From positions 62,001 through 126,000 of the forward strand of contig NZ_SWFJ01000007.1 in NCBI RefSeq assembly GCF_005144795.1: a stretch of 64,000 bases of DNA. The letters run 5' to 3'. Source of the stretch: Streptococcus mitis. Lineage in GTDB: Bacteria; Bacillota; Bacilli; Lactobacillales; Streptococcaceae. The position numbers and the translations under genes are program-made. Of the stretch, positions 56,454-64,000 are shown in pieces. Below the pieces are notes generated by a model. That model was not told where the DNA came from. It saw only the letters and a list, made by a program, of their open reading frames with translations, and ran no database searches. Each line of letters opens with the position of its first letter. Position 1 is the first letter of the stretch.

Positions 56454-57311
56454 ATGAAGCAAAATGATATAGCTGAAGCTATTGCTTTTTATAACAGAAA
56501 ACCTGAGACTTTGGTACGTCACGTTATACCAGTCGTAGATTGTGATTTGGTTGTTTATCATCGTCATGGAAATACAAATAAAGGCCACATTATTTTTTAT
56601 CATGGAGCTTGTGGCCGTAGTCAGATGTGGGCCCACCAGTATGATGCCTTTGAAGGATTTGACCTCTACTTTGTCAATGTTAGAGGACAGGGGGAATCAC
56701 CTATGAAAGTTGGCCTACCTGACCTGGAAGGCGCTGTTCAAGATGTAGATGCTATTTTATCCTATTTCCAGCTAGATAAGGTGGTATTGGTTGGTCATTC
56801 TTGGGGAGGAAATCCACTTCAAGAGTACACCTATCGCCATCCAGAAAGAGTCCTAGCCTTGGTCATGGTAGATAGTTGGGGACAACATCGTTACCTATCA
56901 GATAAAGAGAGAAATCGCATAAAATATAGTTCTCTTATGTATAAAACGATTCCTTGGAAGATGATTGCTGATAAAAACTCAAAAATGTGTAGTGATAACC
57001 CTATCACAAGAGAATTGGTCAAGACGGCCATCAAAGAAACTGGGCGAGATGTTTTCTTGAACCTTGGAATCACAGGTTTTTTGGCTGTCCATGAGATAGA
57101 GGGTTATCATGGAAATCCTCCTATGCTATTAGTAAGAGGCGAAAATGATTTTCCCAAACACCTAAAAATGATTTACGATGGTATCATTGCCTTAAATCCC
57201 AATGCGCGTCAAGTAACGATTTCAGATAGTAAACACCAACCGATGAATGATCATCCTGAAGAGTTTAATCAGATAATTGGTGAATTCTTTGAAGAAGTAG
57301 TAGCTCTGTAA
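56454..57311 (+). CDS. Alpha/beta-fold hydrolase
   Basis: This 285-residue cytoplasmic hydrolase has an oxyanion region FYHGACGRSQMW, a nucleophile elbow GHSWGGNP (Ser catalytic), an Asp in LVRGENDF and a His in SKHQPMNDHPEEF. The substrate is unknown. GAGAGAG precedes the ATG. Confidence 0.85.
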   Translation: MKQNDIAEAIAFYNRKPETLVRHVIPVVDCDLVVYHRHGNTNKGHIIFYHGACGRSQMWAHQYDAFEGFDLYFVNVRGQGESPMKVGLPDLEGAVQDVDAILSYFQLDKVVLVGHSWGGNPLQEYTYRHPERVLALVMVDSWGQHRYLSDKERNRIKYSSLMYKTIPWKMIADKNSKMCSDNPITRELVKTAIKETGRDVFLNLGITGFLAVHEIEGYHGNPPMLLVRGENDFPKHLKMIYDGIIALNPNARQVTISDSKHQPMNDHPEEFNQIIGEFFEEVVAL

Positions 57312-57387
57312 GATGAGATTTATCCAACTTGAGAAAATCCTTGGAACGTGATAAAATAAAGGATAGAAATAGACTACAGGAGACAAG

Positions 57388-57906
57388 ATGAACTACTTTA
57401 ATGTTGGGAAAATCGTCAATACGCAAGGATTGCAGGGTGAGATGCGAGTCTTGTCTGTGACGGATTTTGCAGAAGAACGGTTTAAAAAAGGAGCTGAGTT
57501 GGCTTTATTTGATGAAAAAGATCAGTTTGTTCAAACAGTGACCATTGCTAGCCATCGTAAACAGAAGAACTTTGATATTATCAAATTCAAAGATATGTAC
57601 CATATCAACGCTATCGAAAAGTATAAGGGATACAGTCTCAAGGTCGCTGAGGAAGATTTGAATGTCCTAGATGATGGTGAATTTTATTATCACGAGATTA
57701 TCGGTTTGGAAGTCTATGAGAGTGATAACTTGATTGGAACCATCAAAGAAATCCTGCAACCAGGTGCCAACGATGTCTGGGTGGTCAAGCGAAAAGGCAA
57801 GCGTGACTTGTTATTGCCCTATATCCCACCAGTGGTTCTCAATGTTGATATTCCAAATAAACGGGTCGATGTGGAAATCTTAGAAGGGTTAGACGATGAA
57901 GATTGA
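57388..57906 (+). CDS. rimM: 16S rRNA processing protein RimM
   Basis: This 172-residue protein assists 30S assembly around S19. It has the N-terminal domain ([22 protein letters not shown]) and PRC-barrel C-terminus ([35 protein letters not shown]). It overlaps trmD by 11 bases, the conserved arrangement. Confidence 0.96.
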   Translation: MNYFNVGKIVNTQGLQGEMRVLSVTDFAEERFKKGAELALFDEKDQFVQTVTIASHRKQKNFDIIKFKDMYHINAIEKYKGYSLKVAEEDLNVLDDGEFYYHEIIGLEVYESDNLIGTIKEILQPGANDVWVVKRKGKRDLLLPYIPPVVLNVDIPNKRVDVEILEGLDDED

Positions 57907-58615
57907 TATTTTAACCCTCTTTCCAGAGATGTTTTCTCCACTGGAGCACTCAATTGTTGGAAAGGCTCGAGAAAAAGGGCTCTTGGATATCCAGTATCAT
58001 AACTTCCGAGAAAATGCTGAAAAGGCCCGCCATGTTGACGATGAGCCCTACGGAGGCGGTCAGGGGATGTTGCTACGAGCACAGCCTATTTTCGATGCCT
58101 TTGATGCTATTGAAAAGAAAAATCCGCGCGTCATTCTCCTAGACCCAGCTGGCAAGCAGTTTGATCAGGCTTATGCAGAGGATTTGGCTCAAGAGGAAGA
58201 ACTTATCTTTATCTGCGGTCACTATGAGGGCTATGATGAGCGGATCAAGACCTTGGTGACAGATGAGATTTCCTTAGGAGATTATGTCTTAACTGGAGGA
58301 GAATTGGCAGCTATGACCATGATTGATGCTACGGTACGCCTGATTCCAGAAGTGATTGGCAAGGAGTCTAGTCACCAAGATGATAGTTTTTCTTCTGGCC
58401 TTCTCGAATATCCTCAGTACACGCGTCCCTATGATTATCGAGGCATGGTTGTCCCAGATGTTCTGATGAGCGGGCACCATGAAAAGATTCGTCAGTGGCG
58501 CCTGTATGAGAGTTTAAAGAAAACCTATGAACGCAGACCGGATTTGCTTGAACATTATCAACTGACAGCAGAAGAAGAAAAAATGCTGGCAGAAATTAAA
58601 GAAAACAAAGAATAA
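57896..58615 (+). CDS. trmD: tRNA (guanine-37-N1) methyltransferase TrmD
   Basis: This 239-residue enzyme methylates G37 next to the anticodon and prevents frameshifting. [27 protein letters not shown], the trefoil-knot segment [12 protein letters not shown] and [14 protein letters not shown] are all present. It is translationally coupled to rimM. Confidence 0.97.
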   Translation: MKIDILTLFPEMFSPLEHSIVGKAREKGLLDIQYHNFRENAEKARHVDDEPYGGGQGMLLRAQPIFDAFDAIEKKNPRVILLDPAGKQFDQAYAEDLAQEEELIFICGHYEGYDERIKTLVTDEISLGDYVLTGGELAAMTMIDATVRLIPEVIGKESSHQDDSFSSGLLEYPQYTRPYDYRGMVVPDVLMSGHHEKIRQWRLYESLKKTYERRPDLLEHYQLTAEEEKMLAEIKENKE

Positions 58616-58626
58616 AGGAGAAACCT

Positions 58627-58965
58627 ATGCAAGTAATCAAACGTGATGGAGAAATTGCTGAATTTAATCCAGACAAGATTTACCAAGCTATCTTAAAGGC
58701 AGCCCAGACTGTCTATGTATTGACAGATGATTTGCGTCAAAACCTTGCACAAGTCACTAAGAAAGTGGTTTTGGATTTGGAAGAAGCCAAGGTGGAACGT
58801 GCTACCATCAGCATGATTCAGTCTATGGTTGAACATCGTTTACTGGGTGCAGGTTACATTACCATTGCAGAACACTACATTTCCTATCGTCTACAACGTG
58901 ACTTGGAAAGAAGTGGTTATGGAGACCATATCGCTGTTCATTTACATTTTGAACAAATTCGCTAA
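58627..58965 (+). CDS. Stand-alone ATP-cone domain protein
   Basis: This 112-residue protein is a single ATP-cone (MQVIKRDGEIAEFNPDKIYQAILKAA ... YITIAEHYISYRLQRDLER), the nucleotide-sensing domain found in ribonucleotide reductases and NrdR. It lacks the zinc ribbon of NrdR and any catalytic domain. It may sense dATP/ATP in trans. AAAGGAG precedes the ATG, 11 bases after trmD. Confidence 0.82.
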   Translation: MQVIKRDGEIAEFNPDKIYQAILKAAQTVYVLTDDLRQNLAQVTKKVVLDLEEAKVERATISMIQSMVEHRLLGAGYITIAEHYISYRLQRDLERSGYGDHIAVHLHFEQIR

Positions 58966-58994
58966 GAAAAAGAGTGGGATGAAGCAACTACATC

Positions 58995-59315
58995 TCACTC
59001 TTTCTTAAATCTATTTTTTTGGGCTGTTTGGACGGTTGAAGGGACAAATCGTAGGCGTTGAATATCGCTTATGCGGATAATACGGGTTACATTTTTGGCA
59101 AAATTTTTCACGATAATTTGCTGGCGTTGCTGATCGTATTTGATGATGTCACCTGTAAAGCTTGTCTCAGACAAGATAAGGTGAACAGCGGTTTGTTTCT
59201 GGATAGCCTCTTCAATAGTGGCTGTAAGGGAGTTGGTTTCAGTCTGGTCAGGTTGGTCATGTCCATTTAAAAAGTCATGTATTTTATCTAGAACTTGCTG
59301 GAATTTATGTTTCAT
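58995..59315 (-). CDS. Small protein with YolD-like C-terminus, function unknown
   Basis: This 106-residue protein has a helical, charged N-terminus and a beta-rich end (HLILSETSFTGDIIKYDQQRQQIIVKNFAKNVTRIIRISDIQRLRFVP) similar in pattern to YolD folds. GAAGGGAGG precedes the ATG on the minus strand. It is conserved at this spot in pneumococcus-like genomes as far as I recall. Confidence 0.7.
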   Translation of the reverse strand: MKHKFQQVLDKIHDFLNGHDQPDQTETNSLTATIEEAIQKQTAVHLILSETSFTGDIIKYDQQRQQIIVKNFAKNVTRIIRISDIQRLRFVPSTVQTAQKNRFKKE

Positions 59316-59413
59316 ATTGGCCTCCCTTCTTTTATATCAATATTATATAAAATTTTCCTAAAATCTACAAGATTTTACGAATAAACTAATGAAAGCTAAA
59401 AAAGGAGAAGAAA

Positions 59414-59629
59414 ATGGCAGAATTTACATTTGAAATCGAAGAGCACTTGTTGACTCTTTCTGAAAACGAAAAAGGTTGGACTAAGGAAATTAACCGTGTG
59501 AGCTTTAATGGTGCCCCTGCAAAGTTTGATATTCGTGCTTGGAGCCCAGATCATACTAAAATGGGTAAAGGAATTACTCTCTCAAATGAAGAATTTCAAA
59601 CCATGGTGGATGCCTTTAAAGGCAACTAA
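59414..59629 (+). CDS. YdbC-type PC4-like ssDNA-binding protein
   Basis: This 71-residue protein (MAEFTFEIEEHLLTLSENEKGWTKEINRVSFNGAPAKFDIRAWSPDHTKMGKGITLSNEEF) matches the YdbC family, whose PC4-like dimer binds single-stranded DNA. AAAAGGAGAAG precedes the ATG. A BOX element begins at the last base of its stop codon. Confidence 0.9.
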   Translation: MAEFTFEIEEHLLTLSENEKGWTKEINRVSFNGAPAKFDIRAWSPDHTKMGKGITLSNEEFQTMVDAFKGN

Positions 59630-59733
59630 TACTTAATGAAAATCAAAGAGCAAACTAGGAAGCTAGCCGTAGGCAGTACTTGAGTACGGCAAGGCGAAGC
59701 TGACGTGGTTTGAAGAGATTTTCGAAGAGTATA
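59628..59733. repeat. BOX element (C and A parts), inverted
   Basis: This is the same repeat as at 42828-42932 in the opposite direction: ATACTTAATGAAAATC at the left and GATTTTCGAAGAGTAT at the right, with CGTAGGCAG and CGGCAAGGCGAAGCTGACG inside. boxB is absent. It abuts the ydbC-like stop. Confidence 0.85.
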
Positions 59734-59749
59734 AGTTTTCAAAATGAAA

Positions 59750-59787
59750 GAAAAGGATACTGAGTCATGACAACTCGATATCCTTTT
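59750..59787. terminator. Shared terminator between ydbC-like gene and bioY
   Basis: AAAGGATA pairs with TATCCTTT; both sides have A/T runs, so it can serve both converging genes. Confidence 0.6.
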
Positions 59788-60324
59788 TTAGTTAGCAAAG
59801 TAAGCCTGATTTTTAAGGCGTTGAAGTAATGGACGGCTAATAAAACTAATAGCAATAATTTTACCAAGATCTGGGATGATAAAGGGAAATACCCCCACAG
59901 CAAGAGCTTTTTCAAATGGCATTCCAGCTAGGAAATGCAATCCAATGATTCCACCAACAAAGACAAGTGTATCTCCCAAGAGATTTGCTAGAAAAATTCT
60001 GACAAAACCACTATCACTGTTAGTTAGAGAAGAGGTAAGTCCAGAATAAACAAGATAAAACCAAAGATAGCCTGCAGTAGGACCAATCAAAGCATGAAAT
60101 CCAGCTCCACCTCCTGCAAAGACAGGAAGACCGATGGCACCTAGAAGAAGATAGAGTCCAACAGAAAGTACAGCCTCTCTCGGTCTAAAGACAGTAGCAA
60201 TCAAGCCGATTGCAAAGTTCTGCAGAGTGAAGGGAACGGGTCCAATTGGAAGACTGATTTGTGCTAAAACAGCAATGAGAGCAGCCCCAATAGCAGGGAT
60301 AGCATAAACGTGAGCTTTTTTCAA
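59788..60324 (-). CDS. bioY: Biotin transporter S component BioY
   Basis: This 178-residue membrane protein binds biotin for ECF-driven uptake. LLLGAIGLPVFAGGGAGFHALIGPTAGYLWFY is the BioY signature region. About six membrane segments are visible. The start is TTG, with AAGAGG upstream. A strong promoter and a BirA-like inverted repeat precede it, consistent with control by biotin. No AT module is next to it, so it would use the shared housekeeping EcfA/T. Confidence 0.93.
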   Translation of the reverse strand: MKKAHVYAIPAIGAALIAVLAQISLPIGPVPFTLQNFAIGLIATVFRPREAVLSVGLYLLLGAIGLPVFAGGGAGFHALIGPTAGYLWFYLVYSGLTSSLTNSDSGFVRIFLANLLGDTLVFVGGIIGLHFLAGMPFEKALAVGVFPFIIPDLGKIIAISFISRPLLQRLKNQAYFAN

Positions 60325-60325
60325 A

Positions 60326-60392
60326 ATAGTTAACCTCTTTTCTTATGTATAGTAACTATTATACTTAATTTAATATTATTGTCAACCTATTT
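60326..60392 (-). promoter_or_regulatory. bioY promoter and BirA-like operator
   Basis: On the minus strand TTGACA and TATAAT are 16 bases apart (about 60361-60388). Between the -10 and the start, ATAGTTAC and GTTAACTAT arms (60326-60359) form an inverted repeat close to the BirA pattern GTTAAC-N15-GTTAAC. Confidence 0.55.
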
Positions 60393-60472
60393 TTATAATA
60401 AAGGTAACAAAAACTGTAACAGCCGATTTTCCTGACGGGGTAAGCTGTTTTCATCTATTCGTAAATCATCAA

Positions 60473-60506
60473 AAAAGAAGCAGACACATTTGTATCAGCT
60501 TCTTTT
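60473..60506 (-). terminator. Terminator of gor
   Basis: AAAAGAAGC pairs with GCTTCTTTT, just after the gor stop. Confidence 0.7.
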
Positions 60507-60513
60507 GTTTCGA

Positions 60514-61860
60514 TTAACGCATAGTTACAAATTCTTCAGATGCAGTTGGGTGAATCGCTACGGTTGCATCAAAGTCAGCCTTGGTTGCTCCCATCTTAAT
60601 AGCAACGGCAAAACCTTGAATCATTTCATCAACACCGTATCCAATTCCATGAAGTCCGACAACTTTTTCTTCTGAACCAGCTGTGATTAATTTGAAACGT
60701 GTTTCTTGGCGGTTGCAAGTGCAAGCAGAGTACATAGAAGTAAAGCTTGATTTGTAAACCTTGATTTGGTCTTGACCGTATTCTTTAATAGCTTGCTCTT
60801 CTGTTAACCCAACAGTTCCGATAGCAGGGTGTGAAAAGACAACGGTCGGAATAGTTGAGTAATCCATTTTTGCAGTTGTTTTGCCGTTAAAGAGACGTTC
60901 AGATAGGGTACGTCCAGCCTTGATTGCAACTGGAGTCAGTTCTTTCTCACCCGTTACATCACCTAGAGCATAGATTCCCTCGACAACAGTATTTTGGTAT
61001 TCATCTACTTGGATAAAGCCACGTTCGTTCAGAGTCACTCCAGCTTTTTCAAGTTGCAAGCCCTTAACGTTTGGACGGCGACCTGTAGCCCAGATAACTT
61101 GGCTAGCTGTGTGACTAGTACCATCCTCGAAATGAATGGTAATGCCTTCAGCAGTTTTTTCTAACTTGACAGGGACTTTATGAGTATGAAGTGGCAAGTT
61201 TGTTCTTTCCATTTCCTTAACCAAACCTTCAACGATGTAAGAATCAAAACCACGTAAAGGGCGATCACGGCGAACAAAGAGGTCTGTCTTGACACCAAAA
61301 GTGTGGAGAACGCCAGCTAATTCAACAGCAATATAGCCAGCGCCTAGAATAGCAACTGACTCAGGAAGTTCTTCCCAAGCAAATACATCATCAGAAGAGC
61401 CACCTAGTTCAGCACCAGGAATATTAGGAATACTTGGATGGGCACCAGTCGCAATCACGATATGTTTAGCACGAATGAGTTCACCATTTACGCTGACAGT
61501 ATGAGAATCTACAAATTCAGCATGCCCTTCAATCAAGTCTACACCGTTGCGTTTAAAACTGCCATCATAAGAAGAACGAGCGCGATCGATGTAGGCTTCA
61601 CGATTGCGACGTAGGGTTGCAAAGTCAAAGTTTAGATCAGTAGTCTTAAAGCCATAGTCTTCTCCAAATTGATGGAAAGTCTCAGCGATTTGTGCCCCGT
61701 ACCACATGATTTTTTTAGGAACACAGCCGACATTGACACAGGTTCCACCTAATTTCTTTTCCTCAATAACGGCTGCTTTGGCTCCATGTTCACCAGCACG
61801 GTTCATGGTAGCAATTCCTCCGCTACCTCCACCAATAGCAATGATATCATATTCTCTCAT
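60514..61860 (-). CDS. gor: Glutathione reductase
   Basis: This 448-residue flavoenzyme keeps glutathione reduced using NADPH. The FAD-binding [13 protein letters not shown], redox-active [13 protein letters not shown] (two Cys), NADPH-binding [13 protein letters not shown] and C-terminal dimer motif HPTASEEF are intact. With gshF in the same window the strain can both make and recycle glutathione. AAAGGAGT precedes the start. Confidence 0.95.
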   Translation of the reverse strand: MREYDIIAIGGGSGGIATMNRAGEHGAKAAVIEEKKLGGTCVNVGCVPKKIMWYGAQIAETFHQFGEDYGFKTTDLNFDFATLRRNREAYIDRARSSYDGSFKRNGVDLIEGHAEFVDSHTVSVNGELIRAKHIVIATGAHPSIPNIPGAELGGSSDDVFAWEELPESVAILGAGYIAVELAGVLHTFGVKTDLFVRRDRPLRGFDSYIVEGLVKEMERTNLPLHTHKVPVKLEKTAEGITIHFEDGTSHTASQVIWATGRRPNVKGLQLEKAGVTLNERGFIQVDEYQNTVVEGIYALGDVTGEKELTPVAIKAGRTLSERLFNGKTTAKMDYSTIPTVVFSHPAIGTVGLTEEQAIKEYGQDQIKVYKSSFTSMYSACTCNRQETRFKLITAGSEEKVVGLHGIGYGVDEMIQGFAVAIKMGATKADFDATVAIHPTASEEFVTMR

Positions 61861-61978
61861 TGAAAACTCCTTTGTACTCTTTTAAATAGTAGAGTGTCAT
61901 TTTTTGATAGTCATATTCTATCTTTTTTTTGATGTGATTGCAAAAATCTGCTACGTTCAAAAAAATTAAGAAAAAGGC

Positions 61979-62025
61979 TTGCGAAAAAGAAAAATAAAGT
62001 GTATTATATAACTAGTACAATAGTT
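61979..62025 (+). promoter_or_regulatory. Promoter with inverted-repeat operator before the export operon
   Basis: TTGCGA (61979) and TATTAT (62002) are 17 bases apart. AACTA-N6-TAGTT (62010-62025) overlaps the expected transcript start, a form seen at YtrA/GntR-type operators. A second promoter (TTGTTT 62088, TATAAT 62111-62116) is closer to the gene. Confidence 0.5.
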
Positions 62026-62152
62026 GTAAAATGAATTCCGAACAATAATCTAGTCCTGAAATGTCATTATTTCGTTCTAAACTGTTATTGTTTATATTTG
62101 GGAATTTTTGTATAATATTGTTAAGGACTTTAAATCAAAAAGGAGTTTCATT

Positions 62153-63358
62153 ATGAAAAAGAATGGTAAAGCTAAAAAGTGGCAATTGTATGCAGCAGTT
62201 GGTGCTGCCAGTGTAGTTGTATTGGGTGCTGGGGGCATTTTGCTCTTTAGACAACCATCTCAGACTGCTGTAAAAGATGAGGCTACTCATCTGGTTGTTG
62301 CCAAGGAAGGAAGCGTGGCATCCTCTGTTTTATTGTCAGGGACAGTAACGGCAAAAAATGAACAATATGTTTATTTTGATGCTAGCAAAGGAGATTTAGA
62401 TGAAATCCTTGTTTCTGTGGGTGATAAGGTTAGTGAAGGGCAGGCTTTAGTTAAGTACAGTAGTTCAGAAGCCCAGGCGGCCTATGATTCAGCGAGTCGA
62501 GCAGTTGCGAAGGCAGACCGTCATATCAACGAGCTCAATCAAGCACGAAATGAAGCTGTTTCAGCTCCGACTCCACAGTTGCCAACGCCAGCAGGAGGAG
62601 AAGGTGCAGCAGCGCAAACTCCAGCTCCAGTAGCAGGAAATTCAGTTTCATCTATTGATGCACAACTAGGTGATGCTCGTGATGCCCGTGCAGATGCAGC
62701 AGCACAATTAAGCAAGGCTCAAAGTCAGTTGGATGCAACGACTGTTCTCAGTACCCTAGAGGGAACCGTAGTCGAAGTCAATCGCAATGTTTCTAAATCT
62801 CCAACAGGAGCTAGCCAGGTGATGGTTCATATTGTAAGCAATGAAAACTTGCAAGTTAAGGGTGAACTATCTGAATATAACCTTGCCAACCTATCTGTAG
62901 GTCAAGAAGTAACCTTCACTTCTAAAGTTTATCGAGATAAGAGCTGGACTGGTAAGATTAGCTATATCTCCGACTACCCTAAAAACAATGGCGAAGCAGC
63001 AAGTGCAGCTCCTGCCACAGCAGCTGGTAATTCTGGTTCTAAATATCCATATACCATTGATGTTACAAGTGAAATTGGTGATTTGAAACAAGGATTCTCA
63101 GTAAGTGTTGAGGTCAAGAATAAGAGTAAAGCCATTTTGGTTCCTCTAACAAGTGTTGTGACTGAAAATAATAAGAACTATGTCTGGGTTCTTGACGAGC
63201 AGAAAAAGGCCAAGAAAGTGGAAGTTAGTTTGGGTAATGCTGATGCAGACAACCAAGAAATCACTTCAGGTCTGACAAATGGAGTCAAGGTCATCAGTAA
63301 CCCAACGTCTTCTCTAGAGGAAGGAAAAGAGGTGAAGGCTGATGAAGCAACTAATTAG
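62153..63358 (+). CDS. HlyD/MacA-type efflux adaptor
   Basis: This 401-residue membrane-anchored adaptor links the MacB-like transporter to the envelope. It has one N-terminal membrane segment (LYAAVGAASVVVLGAGGILLF), a lipoyl-like part, a central coiled coil with an Ala/Pro-rich insert (LPTPAGGEGAAAQTPAP), and beta-barrel domains. The ATG at 62153 has AAAAAGGAG upstream; the longer frame to 62108 overlaps the promoter. It overlaps the next gene by 17 bases. Close relatives are linked to export of antimicrobial peptides or macrolides, but the substrate is unknown. Confidence 0.88.
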   Translation: MKKNGKAKKWQLYAAVGAASVVVLGAGGILLFRQPSQTAVKDEATHLVVAKEGSVASSVLLSGTVTAKNEQYVYFDASKGDLDEILVSVGDKVSEGQALVKYSSSEAQAAYDSASRAVAKADRHINELNQARNEAVSAPTPQLPTPAGGEGAAAQTPAPVAGNSVSSIDAQLGDARDARADAAAQLSKAQSQLDATTVLSTLEGTVVEVNRNVSKSPTGASQVMVHIVSNENLQVKGELSEYNLANLSVGQEVTFTSKVYRDKSWTGKISYISDYPKNNGEAASAAPATAAGNSGSKYPYTIDVTSEIGDLKQGFSVSVEVKNKSKAILVPLTSVVTENNKNYVWVLDEQKKAKKVEVSLGNADADNQEITSGLTNGVKVISNPTSSLEEGKEVKADEATN

Positions 63359-64000
63359 TCTAAAAAATATCTGCAGAAGTTACCGTAATGGTGACCAAGA
63401 ACTGCAGGTACTCAAAAATATCAATCTAGAAGTGAATGAGGGTGAGTTTGTTGCCATTATGGGACCATCTGGTTCTGGTAAGTCTACTCTCATGAATACG
63501 ATTGGGATGTTGGATACACCAACCAGTGGAGAATATTATCTTGAAGGCCAAGAAGTGGCTGGCCTTGGTGAAAAACAACTAGCCAAGGTTCGCAATCAAC
63601 AAATCGGATTTGTTTTTCAGCAGTTCTTTCTTCTATCCAAACTTAATGCTCTGCAAAATGTAGAATTACCCTTGATTTATGCAGGAGTTTCGGCTTCAAA
63701 ACGGCGCAAGTTAGCTGAGGAATATCTTGATAAGGTTGAATTGACAGAACGTAGTCACCATTTGCCTTCTGAATTATCTGGTGGTCAAAAGCAACGTGTA
63801 GCCATCGCGCGTGCCTTAGTAAACAATCCTTCTATTATCCTAGCGGACGAACCGACAGGAGCCTTGGATACCAAAACAGGTAACCAAATCATGCAATTAT
63901 TGGTTGAACTGAATAAAGAAGGAAAAACCATTATCATGGTAACGCATGAGCCTGAAATCGCTGCTTATGCCAAACGCCAGATTGTTATTCGAGATGGAGT
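63342..64000 (+). CDS. MacB-type ABC ATPase, 3' end outside window
   Basis: At least 219 codons are present from the ATG at 63342 (MKQLISLKNICRSYRNGDQELQVLKNINLEVNEGEF). Walker A GPSGSGKST, the FVFQQFFLLSKLNALQNVELPL helix, signature LSGGQKQR and Walker B IILADEPTGALD are present. These features mark the LolD/MacB ATPase group. GAGGTGAAGG precedes the start inside the adaptor gene. A permease gene should follow outside the window. Confidence 0.93.
   Translation, partial: MKQLISLKNICRSYRNGDQELQVLKNINLEVNEGEFVAIMGPSGSGKSTLMNTIGMLDTPTSGEYYLEGQEVAGLGEKQLAKVRNQQIGFVFQQFFLLSKLNALQNVELPLIYAGVSASKRRKLAEEYLDKVELTERSHHLPSELSGGQKQRVAIARALVNNPSIILADEPTGALDTKTGNQIMQLLVELNKEGKTIIMVTHEPEIAAYAKRQIVIRDG

Overview
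The window comes from a low-GC mitis-group Streptococcus (S. mitis, S. oralis or a close relative of S. pneumoniae). The evidence is the pneumococcus-like gene run pyrDA-holA-sodA-yutD-rlmN-vanZ-ABC-F-slrA ... rpsP-khpA ... rimM-trmD ... gor-HlyD/MacB, plus two BOX repeats (42828-42932 and 59628-59733). A bifunctional glutathione synthase gene (gshF), which I recall most pneumococci lack, makes a commensal relative more likely than S. pneumoniae itself. This is recall; no search was run.

Positions 1 to about 34408 are the right-hand part of an integrative conjugative element (ICE) of the Tn5252/ICESa2603 type. It starts inside a cell-wall hydrolase gene of the conjugation apparatus, whose catalytic CHAP domain is split by a complete group II intron (2038-4821). 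A cargo block follows (about 5.8-14.2 kb): an AraC regulator, a heterodimeric ABC half-transporter pair and a three-gene ECF-like transporter. It lies between two copies of the same terminator, and a broken copy of the CHAP gene sits on its right side. The standard backbone follows: a calcium-repeat protein, a 2072-residue methylase/helicase, small accessory proteins, a Toprim primase, the PezAT toxin-antitoxin pair, an S24 repressor with a UmuC-like polymerase, an oriT-like palindrome cluster, MobC and relaxase, then an HTH protein, a DUF3173 protein and a tyrosine integrase. The element ends at a 15-bp core (34394-34408) that matches the 3' end of rplL, as I recall for the ICESa2603 family.

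Positions 34409-43740 are ordinary chromosome (gdhA, pyrDA, holA, sodA, yutD, rlmN, vanZ, ABC-F, slrA). Positions 43740-49410 are a worn accessory region. It holds a SAP-domain pseudogene, small orphan and frameshifted genes, a structured minus-strand leader ending in a terminator, an XRE regulator with twin operators, a large protein with two HEPN-type R-x4-H motifs, two halves of a tRNA-like RNA in reversed order, and an ISL3 transposase fragment. gshF (49493-51757) and a decayed IS3-family element follow. From 53.3 kb the window returns to housekeeping genes: a possible small RNA, rpsP, khpA, a MazG-like hydrolase, an EamA transporter, a hydrolase, rimM, trmD, an ATP-cone protein, a YdbC-type ssDNA binder, bioY, glutathione reductase (gor) and the start of a HlyD/MacB export operon.

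The least explained material is the 45.0-47.7 kb island: operator-flanked XRE gene, double-HEPN protein and adjacent permuted tRNA-like halves. It looks like an undescribed toxin or defence locus. Second is the ICE cargo, which resembles the uptake half of an equibactin/yersiniabactin-type metallophore system with no biosynthetic genes.
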